Source: JBGOTP01 sp041476545
GTDB taxonomy: Bacteria > Acidobacteriota > Vicinamibacteria > Vicinamibacterales > CAVVIG01
Assembly: GCA_041476545.1 (NCBI GenBank)
Contig: JBGOTP010000077.1
Coordinates: 1 to 15,719 of the forward strand
Reading direction: 5' to 3'
DNA: 15,719 nt
Shown: in pieces, positions 7,850 to 14,459 of the stretch
Position numbering within the stretch: position 1 is the first letter of the stretch
How the letters are laid out: the number at the start of each line of letters is the position of its first letter
Made by a program: the position numbers and the translations under genes
Notes under the pieces: generated by a model
The model's database searches: none
Told to the model about the DNA's origin: nothing
Seen by the model: the letters and a program-made list of their open reading frames with translations, nothing else

Positions 7850-9010
7850 CTAACCCGGGTTGATCGTGGCTCTGTAGACGAACTTCACGTCGCCATTGGC
7901 AAACGTCACTTCCTGAATGACCGCCGGCTTGTCGACGTTCCGCTTGGCGTTCATCTTCAGGCGGCCGGTCACACCCGCGAGGTCGGCGGTCGCCAGGGCG
8001 TCGCGCACCTTGGGACCTTCGGTCGACTTCGCGCGCGTCAGCGCGTCGGAGAGCACCTTGACGGCGTCGTAGGCGAGCGCGGCAATCGCGTCGGGTTCGC
8101 GTCCGAATCGCGTGTGGTAGGTCTTGACGAAGGTCTGCACGAGGGGGTCGGGGTTGTCGCCCGAATAGTGGTTCGAGATGTACGTGTTGTTGAGGGCTTC
8201 GCGGCCATTCTTGAGGGCATCGCCCACCCAGCCGTCGCCGCCAAGAATCGGCATCTTCATCCCGAGCTCCCGCGCCTGGCGCGTGATGATCGCGGCCTCG
8301 GGGTAGTACCCGGTGACGAAGACCGCATCCGGTTTCTGGCTGCGGACCTGGGTCAGGATGGCCTTGAAGTCGGCGTCGCCAGACGAGTAGCTCACAGGAT
8401 CGAGTACCTGTCCGCCGACGGCCGTGAAGGTCCGCACGATGGACTCGGTCAGGCCCACCGAGTAGTCCTGTTGAATGTCCTTGAGGACGGCCACCCTCCT
8501 CGCCTTCAGATCGTTGAAGGCAAACTTGGCCAGGACCTCGCCCTGAAATGGATCGATGAAGCAGACACGGAAGATGTAGTCGCCGACCTGGGTCACGCGT
8601 TCATTGGTGGACGAGGGCGAGATCATCGGGATCTGGTACTTCTGTGAAATGGGAGCCGCCGCCAGCGAGCGGCGGCTGGCGACCTCTCCCAGGACGGCGA
8701 CCACCCTGTCCTGTGTGATGAGTTTGGTGACGGCACTCGACGCCTCGTCGGGCTTGCTCTGATCGTCCTCGATGAGCAGCTTGAACTTGCGTCCCCCCAA
8801 CACGCCACCTGCCGCGTTGATCTCGTCGACGGCCAGTTCGGTGCCTTCCTTCGACGACTGGCCGAAGGAAGCGCCATCGCCTGTCAGCGACCCGTACATC
8901 CCGACAAGAATTTCGCCGCCCGCGTCGCCCGCGGGTCCTGGTCTGCGCTCGCAGGCGCTGCCGGCTGCCAGAACCAACGCTCCAAAAAGAACGGGAACAA
9001 GCGGCTTCAT
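7850..9010 (-). CDS. livK: Branched-chain amino acid ABC transporter substrate-binding protein LivK
   Basis: This 386-residue extracytoplasmic binding protein delivers substrate to LivHM. A signal peptide is evident: K2, hydrophobic stretch 4-19 (LVPVLFGALVLAAGSA), then C20, which could be the lipidated residue. The -3 position is Gly rather than Leu/Val/Ile, so the lipobox is atypical. The mature part is a type I periplasmic binding fold: ILVGMYGSLTGDGASFGQSS (about 34-53), DEINAAGGVLGGRKFKLLIEDD, then GDYIFRVCFIDPFQGE, LKDIQQDYSVGL, ADFKAILTQVRSQKPDAVFV and LGGDGW. The ligand could be leucine/isoleucine/valine, but this family also binds amides, urea or aromatic compounds, so specificity is open. 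It is the first gene of the operon; ATG at 9010 has GGTGA about 6 nt upstream. Confidence 0.93.
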   Translation of the reverse strand: MKPLVPVLFGALVLAAGSACERRPGPAGDAGGEILVGMYGSLTGDGASFGQSSKEGTELAVDEINAAGGVLGGRKFKLLIEDDQSKPDEASSAVTKLITQDRVVAVLGEVASRRSLAAAPISQKYQIPMISPSSTNERVTQVGDYIFRVCFIDPFQGEVLAKFAFNDLKARRVAVLKDIQQDYSVGLTESIVRTFTAVGGQVLDPVSYSSGDADFKAILTQVRSQKPDAVFVTGYYPEAAIITRQARELGMKMPILGGDGWVGDALKNGREALNNTYISNHYSGDNPDPLVQTFVKTYHTRFGREPDAIAALAYDAVKVLSDALTRAKSTEGPKVRDALATADLAGVTGRLKMNAKRNVDKPAVIQEVTFANGDVKFVYRATINPG

Positions 9011-9074
9011 TTATTCACCATGATACGGTCATTTTCCCCGAGATCGAGTGGGCGGTGCGAATCGATGTGAATGG

Positions 9075-9103
9075 AGAATCCGGCATGTGACGACAAAAGT
9101 CAA
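9075..9103 (-). promoter_or_regulatory. livK: Candidate sigma70-type promoter for the liv operon
   Basis: On the minus strand TTGACT (9103-9098) is followed after 17 nt by GATTCT (9080-9075), a good -35 and a poor -10 (3 of 6). Transcription would start near 9068, about 58 nt before the livK ATG. This is motif matching only. No operator palindrome for an Lrp- or TetR-type regulator stands out. Confidence 0.35.
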
Positions 9104-9125
9104 TGAGCCGGAATCGACTTAGAAT
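9097..9125 (+). promoter_or_regulatory. folD: Candidate promoter for folD-coaE
   Basis: On the plus strand TAGAAT (9120-9125, 5 of 6 to TATAAT) lies 17 nt after AAGTCA (9097-9102, 3 of 6 to TTGACA). Transcription would start near 9132, giving a leader of about 59 nt with GGAGG at 9176-9180, 10 nt ahead of the folD ATG. The -35 element overlaps the proposed minus-strand -35 of livK, so the two promoters could compete. Confidence 0.35.
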
Positions 9126-9190
9126 GGCACTTCGTGGTGCCCAGGGTGTCCGGATTCGCCCGGGCAGGTCGAAGTGGAGGCAGAGTCCCG

Positions 9191-10126
9191 ATGAGCGCGC
9201 GTGTACTCGATGGCACGGCCATCGCCGCCGAGATTCGTGCCGAGGTACGGCCGGGCGTCGAGGCGTTCACCGCGCGTGCCGGACGGCCGCCAGGACTCGG
9301 GATCATTCTGGTGGGCGACGATCCGGCCTCGGAGATCTATGTTCGCAACAAGCTGAAGTCGGCCGGCGAAAGCGGGCTGCGCGCGGATCTGGTACGACTC
9401 CCGTCCTCCGCGCGATTGCCAGAGTTGTTGGAGGCCGTCGATCGACTCAATGGGAGCGACGTCCACGACGCCATCCTCGTGCAGTCTCCCTTGCCCGCCG
9501 CGATGGGCGCGGACGCGGAGCGTCGCGTCTTCGACGCCATCATTCCCGAGAAAGACGTGGATGGATTTCATCCGATCAACGTCGGGCGGCTGGTGCAGAA
9601 CCGTGCGTCGGTCTCTGCCGGCACGCCGTCCGGGATCATCGAAATCCTTGAGCGGTCGGGGATTGCCATCGCGGGCCGCCGTGCGGTGGTCATCGGGCGA
9701 AGCGACATCGTGGGAAAACCGATGGCGCTGCTGCTGCTGCACCGACATGCAACCGTGACGATCTGCCACTCGCGGACCGTGGATTTGCCGGCCATCGCTC
9801 GGGAGGCCGACATTCTCGTGGCGGCGATCGGGCGCCCGGCGTTCGTGACGCCGGACTTTGTCCAGCCAGGGGCCACGGTCATTGACGTTGGTACGACCCA
9901 GGTGAGCGACCGCGCGACGGTCGAACGGCTCTACGCCGCGGGGTCGAAGCGGCGGGACGCATTCGAGCGTCGCGGATCGCTGGTTGTCGGGGATGTTCAC
10001 CCGGATGTGGCGAATGTCGCTGGCGCGCTGACGCCAGTCCCCTGGGGGGTCGGCCCGCTGACGGTCGTCATGCTGCTGAGAAACACGTTGCGGGTTGCGG
10101 AGCAACGACGCGGAGAGGGCAGGTAG
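9191..10126 (+). CDS. folD: Bifunctional methylenetetrahydrofolate dehydrogenase / methenyltetrahydrofolate cyclohydrolase (FolD)
   Basis: This cytosolic enzyme interconverts 5,10-methylene- and 10-formyl-tetrahydrofolate, supplying one-carbon units for purines and formyl-methionine. The catalytic domain has Y50 and K54 in YVRNK (the YxxxK active-site pair), LVQSPLP (near 97) and EKDVDGFHP with D124. The NAD(P)-binding domain has VIGRSDIVGKPMALLLL (about 174-190), ATVTICHSRT and VGDVHPDV. It is 311 residues, slightly longer than the usual 280-300, and ends in an Arg/Glu-rich tail whose last codons are made of a 9-mer tandem repeat. ATG at 9191 is chosen for the family start (MSARVLDGTAIAAEIR) and the GGAGG 10 nt upstream; the open frame back to 9134 adds an unlikely leader. 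coaE follows 126 nt downstream on the same strand. Confidence 0.96.
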   Translation: MSARVLDGTAIAAEIRAEVRPGVEAFTARAGRPPGLGIILVGDDPASEIYVRNKLKSAGESGLRADLVRLPSSARLPELLEAVDRLNGSDVHDAILVQSPLPAAMGADAERRVFDAIIPEKDVDGFHPINVGRLVQNRASVSAGTPSGIIEILERSGIAIAGRRAVVIGRSDIVGKPMALLLLHRHATVTICHSRTVDLPAIAREADILVAAIGRPAFVTPDFVQPGATVIDVGTTQVSDRATVERLYAAGSKRRDAFERRGSLVVGDVHPDVANVAGALTPVPWGVGPLTVVMLLRNTLRVAEQRRGEGR

Positions 10127-10149
10127 GGCGGGTAGGGCAGGTAGGGCAG
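10116..10149 (+). repeat. 9-bp tandem repeat, AGGGCAGGT, 3.8 copies, over the folD stop
   Basis: Units are AGGGCAGGT (10116-10124), AGGGCGGGT (10125-10133), AGGGCAGGT (10134-10142) and a partial AGGGCAG (10143-10149). Only one substitution separates the copies, so the array is recent or homogenised. The folD stop TAG (10124-10126) straddles the first unit boundary, so the last FolD residues (Gly-Arg) are repeat-encoded. Nothing else is recognised in the rest of the folD-coaE gap except the octamer array at 10199-10255. Confidence 0.85.
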
Positions 10150-10198
10150 ACGAGAGTGTTAGGCGTGTCGGGTCGGCCCGTGGCCTCACGTTGAGCGG

Positions 10199-10255
10199 TC
10201 CAAGTGTCCGAGTGTTCAAATGTCCAGATGACGAGATGTCTAGATTGTTGAGATG
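10199..10255 (+). repeat. Degenerate 8-bp tandem repeat ending in the coaE start codon
   Basis: About seven diverged octamers run in register: TCCAAGTG, TCCGAGTG, TTCAAATG, TCCAGATG, ACGAGATG, TCTAGATT and, after one extra base, TTGAGATG. An approximate consensus is TCCAGATG. The ATG of coaE (10253-10255) is the end of the last unit. The array occupies the place where a Shine-Dalgarno for coaE would be expected; only GAG at 10250-10252 and similar purines are near the start. Confidence 0.75.
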
Positions 10256-10846
10256 CTGAGAGTCGCGCTCACCGGTGGAATCGCGACGGGCAAGAGTCAC
10301 GTGCTGGAGCAATTCAGGCGTCTCGGCGTGCCGTGTCTCGACGCGGACGCGCTCGCCCATGGCGTCACGGCGCCTGGCACCGAAGCCACGCAGGCGATCG
10401 TGGATCGCTTTGGTCCGGCGATTCTCGACGCCGAGGGTGGCGTTGACCGGCAAAAGCTGGCCGCGATTGTCTTCGCTCATCCAGCGGCGCGGCGCGATCT
10501 CGAAGCGATCGTGCACCCAGCCGTGTATCGTGCGATCGCGGCAGGTCTTCGTGCCTTCGAACTGCTCGGCGGATTCCCGCTCGCGGTTGTCGATATTCCT
10601 CTCCTGTTCGAAACAGGACGTCAAACGGATTTCGATCGGGTGGTGGCGACTATTTGCCCTCGGGCGATGCAGGTGGCGCGTCTCCTCGCGCGAGGTATGA
10701 GCGAGACGGAAGCCGAGCAGCGACTCGCCGCGCAGATGCCAGCCGATGACAAAGCCGCGCGCGCGGATCTGGTGATCCGCACAGATGGGACGTTTGAGGA
10801 GACGGCCGAGAGGGTGGGGGAGGTCTTGGGGCATCTAAGGATGTAA
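10253..10846 (+). CDS. coaE: Dephospho-CoA kinase (CoaE)
   Basis: CoaE phosphorylates the ribose 3'-OH of dephospho-CoA with ATP, the last step of coenzyme A synthesis, in the cytosol. The 197-residue P-loop kinase has GGIATGKS (8-15) as Walker A, DADALAH (30-36) with the substrate-binding DxD, IVHPAVYRAI in the CoA-binding lid, and VVDIPLLFETG for the second conserved strand. Its length is normal for the family (about 200). The start is the only ATG that keeps the first strand (LRVALTGG). Both ends lie in short octamer repeats, and the final residues (HLRM) are repeat-encoded. It is probably co-transcribed with folD, though the 126-nt gap leaves room for its own promoter. It converges on lapB with 15 nt between the stops. 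Confidence 0.95.
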   Translation: MLRVALTGGIATGKSHVLEQFRRLGVPCLDADALAHGVTAPGTEATQAIVDRFGPAILDAEGGVDRQKLAAIVFAHPAARRDLEAIVHPAVYRAIAAGLRAFELLGGFPLAVVDIPLLFETGRQTDFDRVVATICPRAMQVARLLARGMSETEAEQRLAAQMPADDKAARADLVIRTDGTFEETAERVGEVLGHLRM

Positions 10847-10859
10847 GGATGTAAAGATG
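10836..10859 (+). repeat. 8-bp tandem repeat, TAAGGATG x3, over the coaE stop
   Basis: TAAGGATG (10836-10843), TAAGGATG (10844-10851) and TAAAGATG (10852-10859) are three near-identical octamers in direct tandem. The TAA of the second unit is the coaE stop codon. The unit resembles the octamers before coaE (shared GATG end, same period). The array reaches to within 2 nt of the lapB stop on the other strand. No terminator hairpin is visible in this convergent gap. Confidence 0.8.
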
Positions 10860-10861
10860 TG

Positions 10862-12070
10862 TCAGGCTTCCACCTCGGTCGTGTCCTGCGCGGGCGCGAT
10901 TCGTTCCTCCACGAACGTATTCCAGTCGTGACAATGCGGGCACTGCCACAGCAACTCCGTGCTTCGGTACCGGCACCGCATGCACACGTGTGGGTCGAGG
11001 TAGAAGACGGCGTGCTGCGTCAGTTCTCGGTATCGATCGACCAGCGAGGCGGGGTGGCGGAGTTGTCCAAGTGCCCGCCAGATGGCCTGGTGAATGCTCA
11101 GCGCATGAGGATTCTGCACGAGCGCGGCGAAGAGCAGATCCAGTGCGTCCTGCGGGTGCCCGCTTCCGGCGAGATGACGTGACAGCGCGAGCCTCGCCCG
11201 CCAGTCCTGCGGATTGTCCGCGATGAGCCGCTGGCACAGGCGGGTGAACCGCTCCGGGGCGCCGCTCGTCACGGCGAGCCGCTCGATGCGGTCGAACGCG
11301 AGGTATGCGCGATCGGGAGCCACGCGCACCAGCGCATCCCAGATGAGCGCGGCGCCCTTCTCGTTGTCTTCCGCCACTCGCACGTCACCAAGATTCAGGT
11401 ACGCGGGGACCGCGCGCGCGTCGAGGTCGATGGCCGCCTGGAACCGACGCGTGGCTTCGCCGTAATTCTTTCGCCGCATCGCCTCGAGCCCGATCTCATT
11501 TTCGAGGAACGCCAGAATGGCCTGGTTCTGCGGCTGGGAGTCGGTGGTCGCCAGCTTGGTGAGCCGCTGCCGCGTGTCGTACGCATCCGTCCATTCGTGC
11601 TGCTCTTCGTGCAGCTTTTGCAGGTTGACGAGCGCGTACTCGTTCTTCGGATCGAGCCTCAGCACTTCGTTGAAGGCTTCGAACGCGCGATCGACGAACC
11701 CGCCACGCTTGTAGTCCAGGCCGAGGCAGAGCAGCACGTGTGCGTGCTCGAGGCGGCTCAACCCCGATCGCTGGAGCATGGCCTGATGGACCGTGATGGC
11801 TTTGCCGACCTGTCCCTTTTCCCGGTACAGGTTGCCGAGAATCATGTGCACTTCGAGCGCGTCGGCGTCGAGGCCGGCCGCGCGGCTCAGTTCCTCGATG
11901 GCCAGATCGATCTGATTCGCGACGAGGAAGTTCAGACCGAGGATGTAGTGTGGCGATTCCCGCGCCCGCCGGCGATCGATCCATTCGCCGCCGCGCAGCT
12001 TATAGCGCTCCCAGGCTTTCCCGGTCGTCAGGCCCGCCAGCAGCGCGAGCAGTGCCCACAGGAAGGTCAA
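10862..12070 (-). CDS. lapB: Lipopolysaccharide assembly protein LapB (YciM-like), TPR plus rubredoxin-type metal site
   Basis: In E. coli, LapB is an inner-membrane-anchored scaffold that brings LpxC to the FtsH protease and so limits lipid A synthesis. The 402 residues match its layout. A hydrophobic N-terminal anchor lies at about 2-17, then the diagnostic segment HYILGLNFLVANQIDLAIEE (about 41-60) and a run of TPRs to about 340. At the end is a zinc-ribbon/rubredoxin-like knuckle, C363-x2-C366-x10-C377-x2-C380 (LLWQCPHCHDW), with the same spacing as E. coli LapB (389 aa). It starts with TTG at 12070, overlapping the kdsC TGA in TTGA, so translation is likely coupled to kdsC. Its place directly after three Kdo genes supports the LPS role. 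Whether it acts on LpxC here is inference. Confidence 0.9.
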   Translation of the reverse strand: MTFLWALLALLAGLTTGKAWERYKLRGGEWIDRRRARESPHYILGLNFLVANQIDLAIEELSRAAGLDADALEVHMILGNLYREKGQVGKAITVHQAMLQRSGLSRLEHAHVLLCLGLDYKRGGFVDRAFEAFNEVLRLDPKNEYALVNLQKLHEEQHEWTDAYDTRQRLTKLATTDSQPQNQAILAFLENEIGLEAMRRKNYGEATRRFQAAIDLDARAVPAYLNLGDVRVAEDNEKGAALIWDALVRVAPDRAYLAFDRIERLAVTSGAPERFTRLCQRLIADNPQDWRARLALSRHLAGSGHPQDALDLLFAALVQNPHALSIHQAIWRALGQLRHPASLVDRYRELTQHAVFYLDPHVCMRCRYRSTELLWQCPHCHDWNTFVEERIAPAQDTTEVEA

Positions 12071-12639
12071 GGCCTGGATCCCTCACGGAGATACGAGGCC
12101 ACGACATTCTCCCAGCGGCCCTGCGCGCGAAGGATCGTCTCAACGAGCTCGCGCGCCGCACCGCTTCCGCCGTTGGCGCCGCTGACCCAGTCGACGCGCG
12201 CTCGCACCTCGGCCACGGCGTCGGCCGGTGCGGCCGAGAGTCCAACCCGGCCAAGGACGGCGAGATCGACGATGTCATCGCCCATGTAGGCGACGTCCGC
12301 GTCGCTCAGTTGTTCGTCGGCGAGAATGCGCTCGTACGCCGCAGCCTTGCTCGACACGCCTTGATGGACGAGCGTGATGCCCAGCTGTGCGGCGCGGTGC
12401 GGCGTGGTCGCCGAATGCCGCGCGGACAGCAAACCGACTTTCAATCCCGATCGCTGTGCCCACACCATGGCGATGCCGTCTCGAATGCCGAACCGCTTGC
12501 TCTCGTTGCCGTCGACATGAATGATCACGGCGCCGTCGGTGAGCACACCGTCCACGTCGAACAACAGCAGCTTGATTCGAGCGGCTTTGGTGTTGACGCG
12601 TTCGGGAGTGTCCGGGTCTTCCGGTACGGCGCCGGTCAC
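12067..12639 (-). CDS. kdsC: 3-deoxy-D-manno-octulosonate 8-phosphate phosphatase (KdsC)
   Basis: This HAD-superfamily C0-type phosphatase removes phosphate from Kdo 8-phosphate to give free Kdo. It is 190 residues, as expected for a capless, tetrameric HAD enzyme. The motifs are complete: motif I DVDGVLTDG with nucleophile D28 and acid/base D30, motif II LLSARHS (S72), motif III K98 in GVSSKAAAY, and motif IV MGDDIVDL with D121/D122. The C-terminal GGSGAARELVETIL is the conserved tail that reaches a neighbouring active site in KdsC. The first about 18 residues are an unconserved leader. The start is GTG at 12639, sharing four bases (GTGA) with the kdsD stop. The stop overlaps lapB. Confidence 0.95.
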   Translation of the reverse strand: MTGAVPEDPDTPERVNTKAARIKLLLFDVDGVLTDGAVIIHVDGNESKRFGIRDGIAMVWAQRSGLKVGLLSARHSATTPHRAAQLGITLVHQGVSSKAAAYERILADEQLSDADVAYMGDDIVDLAVLGRVGLSAAPADAVAEVRARVDWVSGANGGSGAARELVETILRAQGRWENVVASYLREGSRP

Positions 12640-13592
12640 ACCATCTCCGTGCGCCAGAGGTCGTGCAGGTGCACCACGCCTGCGACACGCTCGCGGTCGA
12701 CCACGACGAGCGACGTGATCTTTCGCTGCTCCATGATGTTCAGCGCTTCAACGGCGAGCGTCGCGGGCGGAACCGACACCGGCCCGCGGGTCATCGCTTC
12801 GCCCGCGCTCAACTCGAGCACGTTGGCCGCGCGCTCCATCTGGCGGCGGAGGTCGCCGTCGGTGATAATCCCGAGCAGTGTCCCGCGTTCGTCGACGACA
12901 CAGGTCATGCCGAGGCCCTTGCTCGACATCTCGTGAATCACGTCCGGCATGCGGCTGTCCGCCCGCACAGTCGGACACTGCTTGCCGCCGTGCATCAGCT
13001 GTTCAACGCGCATCAGGCGTTTGCCTAGCGTGCCGCCGGGATGCAGGCTGGCGAAGTCTTCCTGCCTGAATCCTTTCTCGACCATCAGCGTCATGGCCAG
13101 GGCATCGCCGATGGCCAGTGCCGCGGTGGTGCTGGCCGTCGGCACGAGGTTCAGCGGGCAGGCTTCTTCGGTCACGCTGCAGTCGAGCGCGACGTCGGCC
13201 GCTTGTGCGAGCGTCGAGGATGGTACGCCCGTCACGGCAATCAGCCTCGCGCCCAGGCGACGGATGGTTTCGAGGAGGGGAAGAATCTCGCCGGTCTCCC
13301 CGCTATAGGACAGCGCCAGGACCACATCGTCGCGCTGAATGACACCGAGACCACCGTGGATCGCCTCGGCCGGATGCAGGAAGAACGCGGGCGTGCCGGT
13401 GCTTGTCAGCGTCGCGGCAATCTTCTGGCAGATGATGCCGGATTTCCCCATGCCGGTAAGGATGACGCGACCGCGGCAGTTGCGCAGCAAGTCCACCGCA
13501 CGGTCGAAGTGGTGATTGAGGCGCGGCACGAGCGCCAGGATGGCGGCGGCCTCGGTCTCGAGCACTTTGCGCGCCAGGGCGAGATCAGCCAT
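12636..13592 (-). CDS. kdsD: D-arabinose 5-phosphate isomerase (KdsD)
   Basis: KdsD converts ribulose 5-phosphate to arabinose 5-phosphate, the sugar precursor of Kdo. The 318-residue protein has an N-terminal SIS isomerase domain (about 33-170: GRVILTGMGKSG, ALSYSGETGEIL, PTASTTAALAIGDALA) and two CBS domains (about 200-255 and 266-318). The residues equivalent to the E. coli catalytic set are present: K50, E102, E143 and H184 (SLHPGG). I chose ATG at 13592 because AGGAG lies 9 nt upstream. A TTG at 13622 would add ten residues but lacks that support. The start overlaps the kdsA stop by 8 nt and the stop overlaps kdsC (GTGA). KpsF/GutQ paralogues are alternatives, but the kds context favours KdsD. 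Confidence 0.95.
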   Translation of the reverse strand: MADLALARKVLETEAAAILALVPRLNHHFDRAVDLLRNCRGRVILTGMGKSGIICQKIAATLTSTGTPAFFLHPAEAIHGGLGVIQRDDVVLALSYSGETGEILPLLETIRRLGARLIAVTGVPSSTLAQAADVALDCSVTEEACPLNLVPTASTTAALAIGDALAMTLMVEKGFRQEDFASLHPGGTLGKRLMRVEQLMHGGKQCPTVRADSRMPDVIHEMSSKGLGMTCVVDERGTLLGIITDGDLRRQMERAANVLELSAGEAMTRGPVSVPPATLAVEALNIMEQRKITSLVVVDRERVAGVVHLHDLWRTEMV

Positions 13593-14427
13593 GAACTGCG
13601 GCTCCTTTTGCGATCGCGTCAAACGCCATCAGCCGGTGGAGCAAGGGTTCGAGTCGATCGATCTTCAGCGCGTTCTGGGCGTCGCTCCTCGCACGAGAGG
13701 GATCTTCATGCACCTCGAGGAAGATGCCGTCGACGCCGGCGGCTACACCAGCCGAGGCCAGCGGTTCGATGTACTGCCCGAGGCCGGCGGTCACACCGTT
13801 CCCGCCGCCAGGCAATTGCAGGCTGTGCGTGACGTCGAACACGACGGGAATCCCCTGTTCGCGCATCATCGGAAACGCGCGCATGTCGACGATGAGATTG
13901 TGGTAGCCAAAGCTCGTGCCGCGTTCGGTCACGATGATGCGCGGGTTGCCCGCATCGACGACCTTCTGCACGGCATGCCGGATGTCGTCAGGCGCAAGAA
14001 ACTGTCCCTTCTTGATATTGACCACACGGCCGGTCTGTGCCGCAGCCACGAGCAGATCGGTCTGACGGCAGAGGAACGCGGGAATCTGCAGCACGTCAGC
14101 GACTTCCCCAGCTGGCGCAGCGTGAGCCGGCTCGTGGATGTCGGTGAGAATCGGCAGCCGCAGGCTGGCCTTGATGGCGGCCAGTACCCGAAGACCTTCC
14201 GCGAGTCCAGGTCCACGAAACGAACGGTTAGAGGTGCGATTGGCCTTGTCGTACGACGCCTTGAAGATAAACGGAACGCGCAGACGACCGGTGATCTCCT
14301 TGAGCTGAATGGCGAGTTGGGTCGCGTGACCCTCGCTCTCGATTACGCACGGACCGGCAATGAGGACAAACGGCCGATCGCCGCCAATGGTGATGTTGGT
14401 GACGTCGTCCAGCTGTACGGGGTTCAC
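13585..14427 (-). CDS. kdsA: 3-deoxy-8-phosphooctulonate synthase (KdsA), metal-dependent type
   Basis: KdsA condenses phosphoenolpyruvate with arabinose 5-phosphate to Kdo 8-phosphate, in the cytosol. The 280-residue TIM barrel shows FVLIAGPCVIES (20-31), KASYDKANRTS (56-66), FRGPGL (70-75), LPILTDIHEP, RQTDLL, FDVTHSLQ and LEVHEDP. The likely metal ligands are C27, H201, E238 and D249. The Cys replaces the Asn of the metal-independent E. coli enzyme, so this should be the metal-dependent class. The GTG at 14427 gives the normal family start and length. The frame stays open to 14520, but that extension is translated from a repeat element. A perfect TATAAT lies 6 nt upstream of the GTG and no Shine-Dalgarno is visible. 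kdsD begins 8 nt before its end. Confidence 0.96.
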   Translation of the reverse strand: MNPVQLDDVTNITIGGDRPFVLIAGPCVIESEGHATQLAIQLKEITGRLRVPFIFKASYDKANRTSNRSFRGPGLAEGLRVLAAIKASLRLPILTDIHEPAHAAPAGEVADVLQIPAFLCRQTDLLVAAAQTGRVVNIKKGQFLAPDDIRHAVQKVVDAGNPRIIVTERGTSFGYHNLIVDMRAFPMMREQGIPVVFDVTHSLQLPGGGNGVTAGLGQYIEPLASAGVAAGVDGIFLEVHEDPSRARSDAQNALKIDRLEPLLHRLMAFDAIAKGAAVHG

Positions 14428-14433
14428 GCGGTC

Positions 14434-14439
14434 ATTATA
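14434..14439 (-). promoter_or_regulatory. kdsA: TATAAT -10 box directly before the kdsA start
   Basis: On the minus strand TATAAT (14439-14434) matches the sigma70 -10 consensus exactly in an otherwise GC-rich stretch. Six bases separate it from the GTG, so transcription would begin at or next to the first base of the start codon, giving a leaderless or nearly leaderless kdsA mRNA. No -35 resembling TTGACA is found at 16-19 nt upstream. A chance match is possible. Confidence 0.4.
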
Positions 14440-14459
14440 GACACGGTCACACCATCGAC

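Noticed and set aside
9134..9190. Longer FolD start adding 19 residues
   Set aside because: The extension precedes the GGAGG site and the conserved FolD start, and overlaps the predicted transcription start region.
10199..10255. Possible CRISPR-like array
   Set aside because: Units are 8 bp, directly adjacent and without spacers; this is a degenerate tandem repeat.
9119..10834. 571-codon minus-strand frame across folD and coaE
   Set aside because: It reads through the intergenic tandem repeats (giving Ala-Leu-Pro repeats) and both real genes in antisense, so it is not a coding gene.
14425..14436. Three-codon upstream frame (ATG ACC GCG TGA) overlapping the kdsA GTG as a coupling mini-ORF
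   Set aside because: Its ATG overlaps the TATAAT box, so it would not be in a transcript from that promoter; a chance occurrence is likely.
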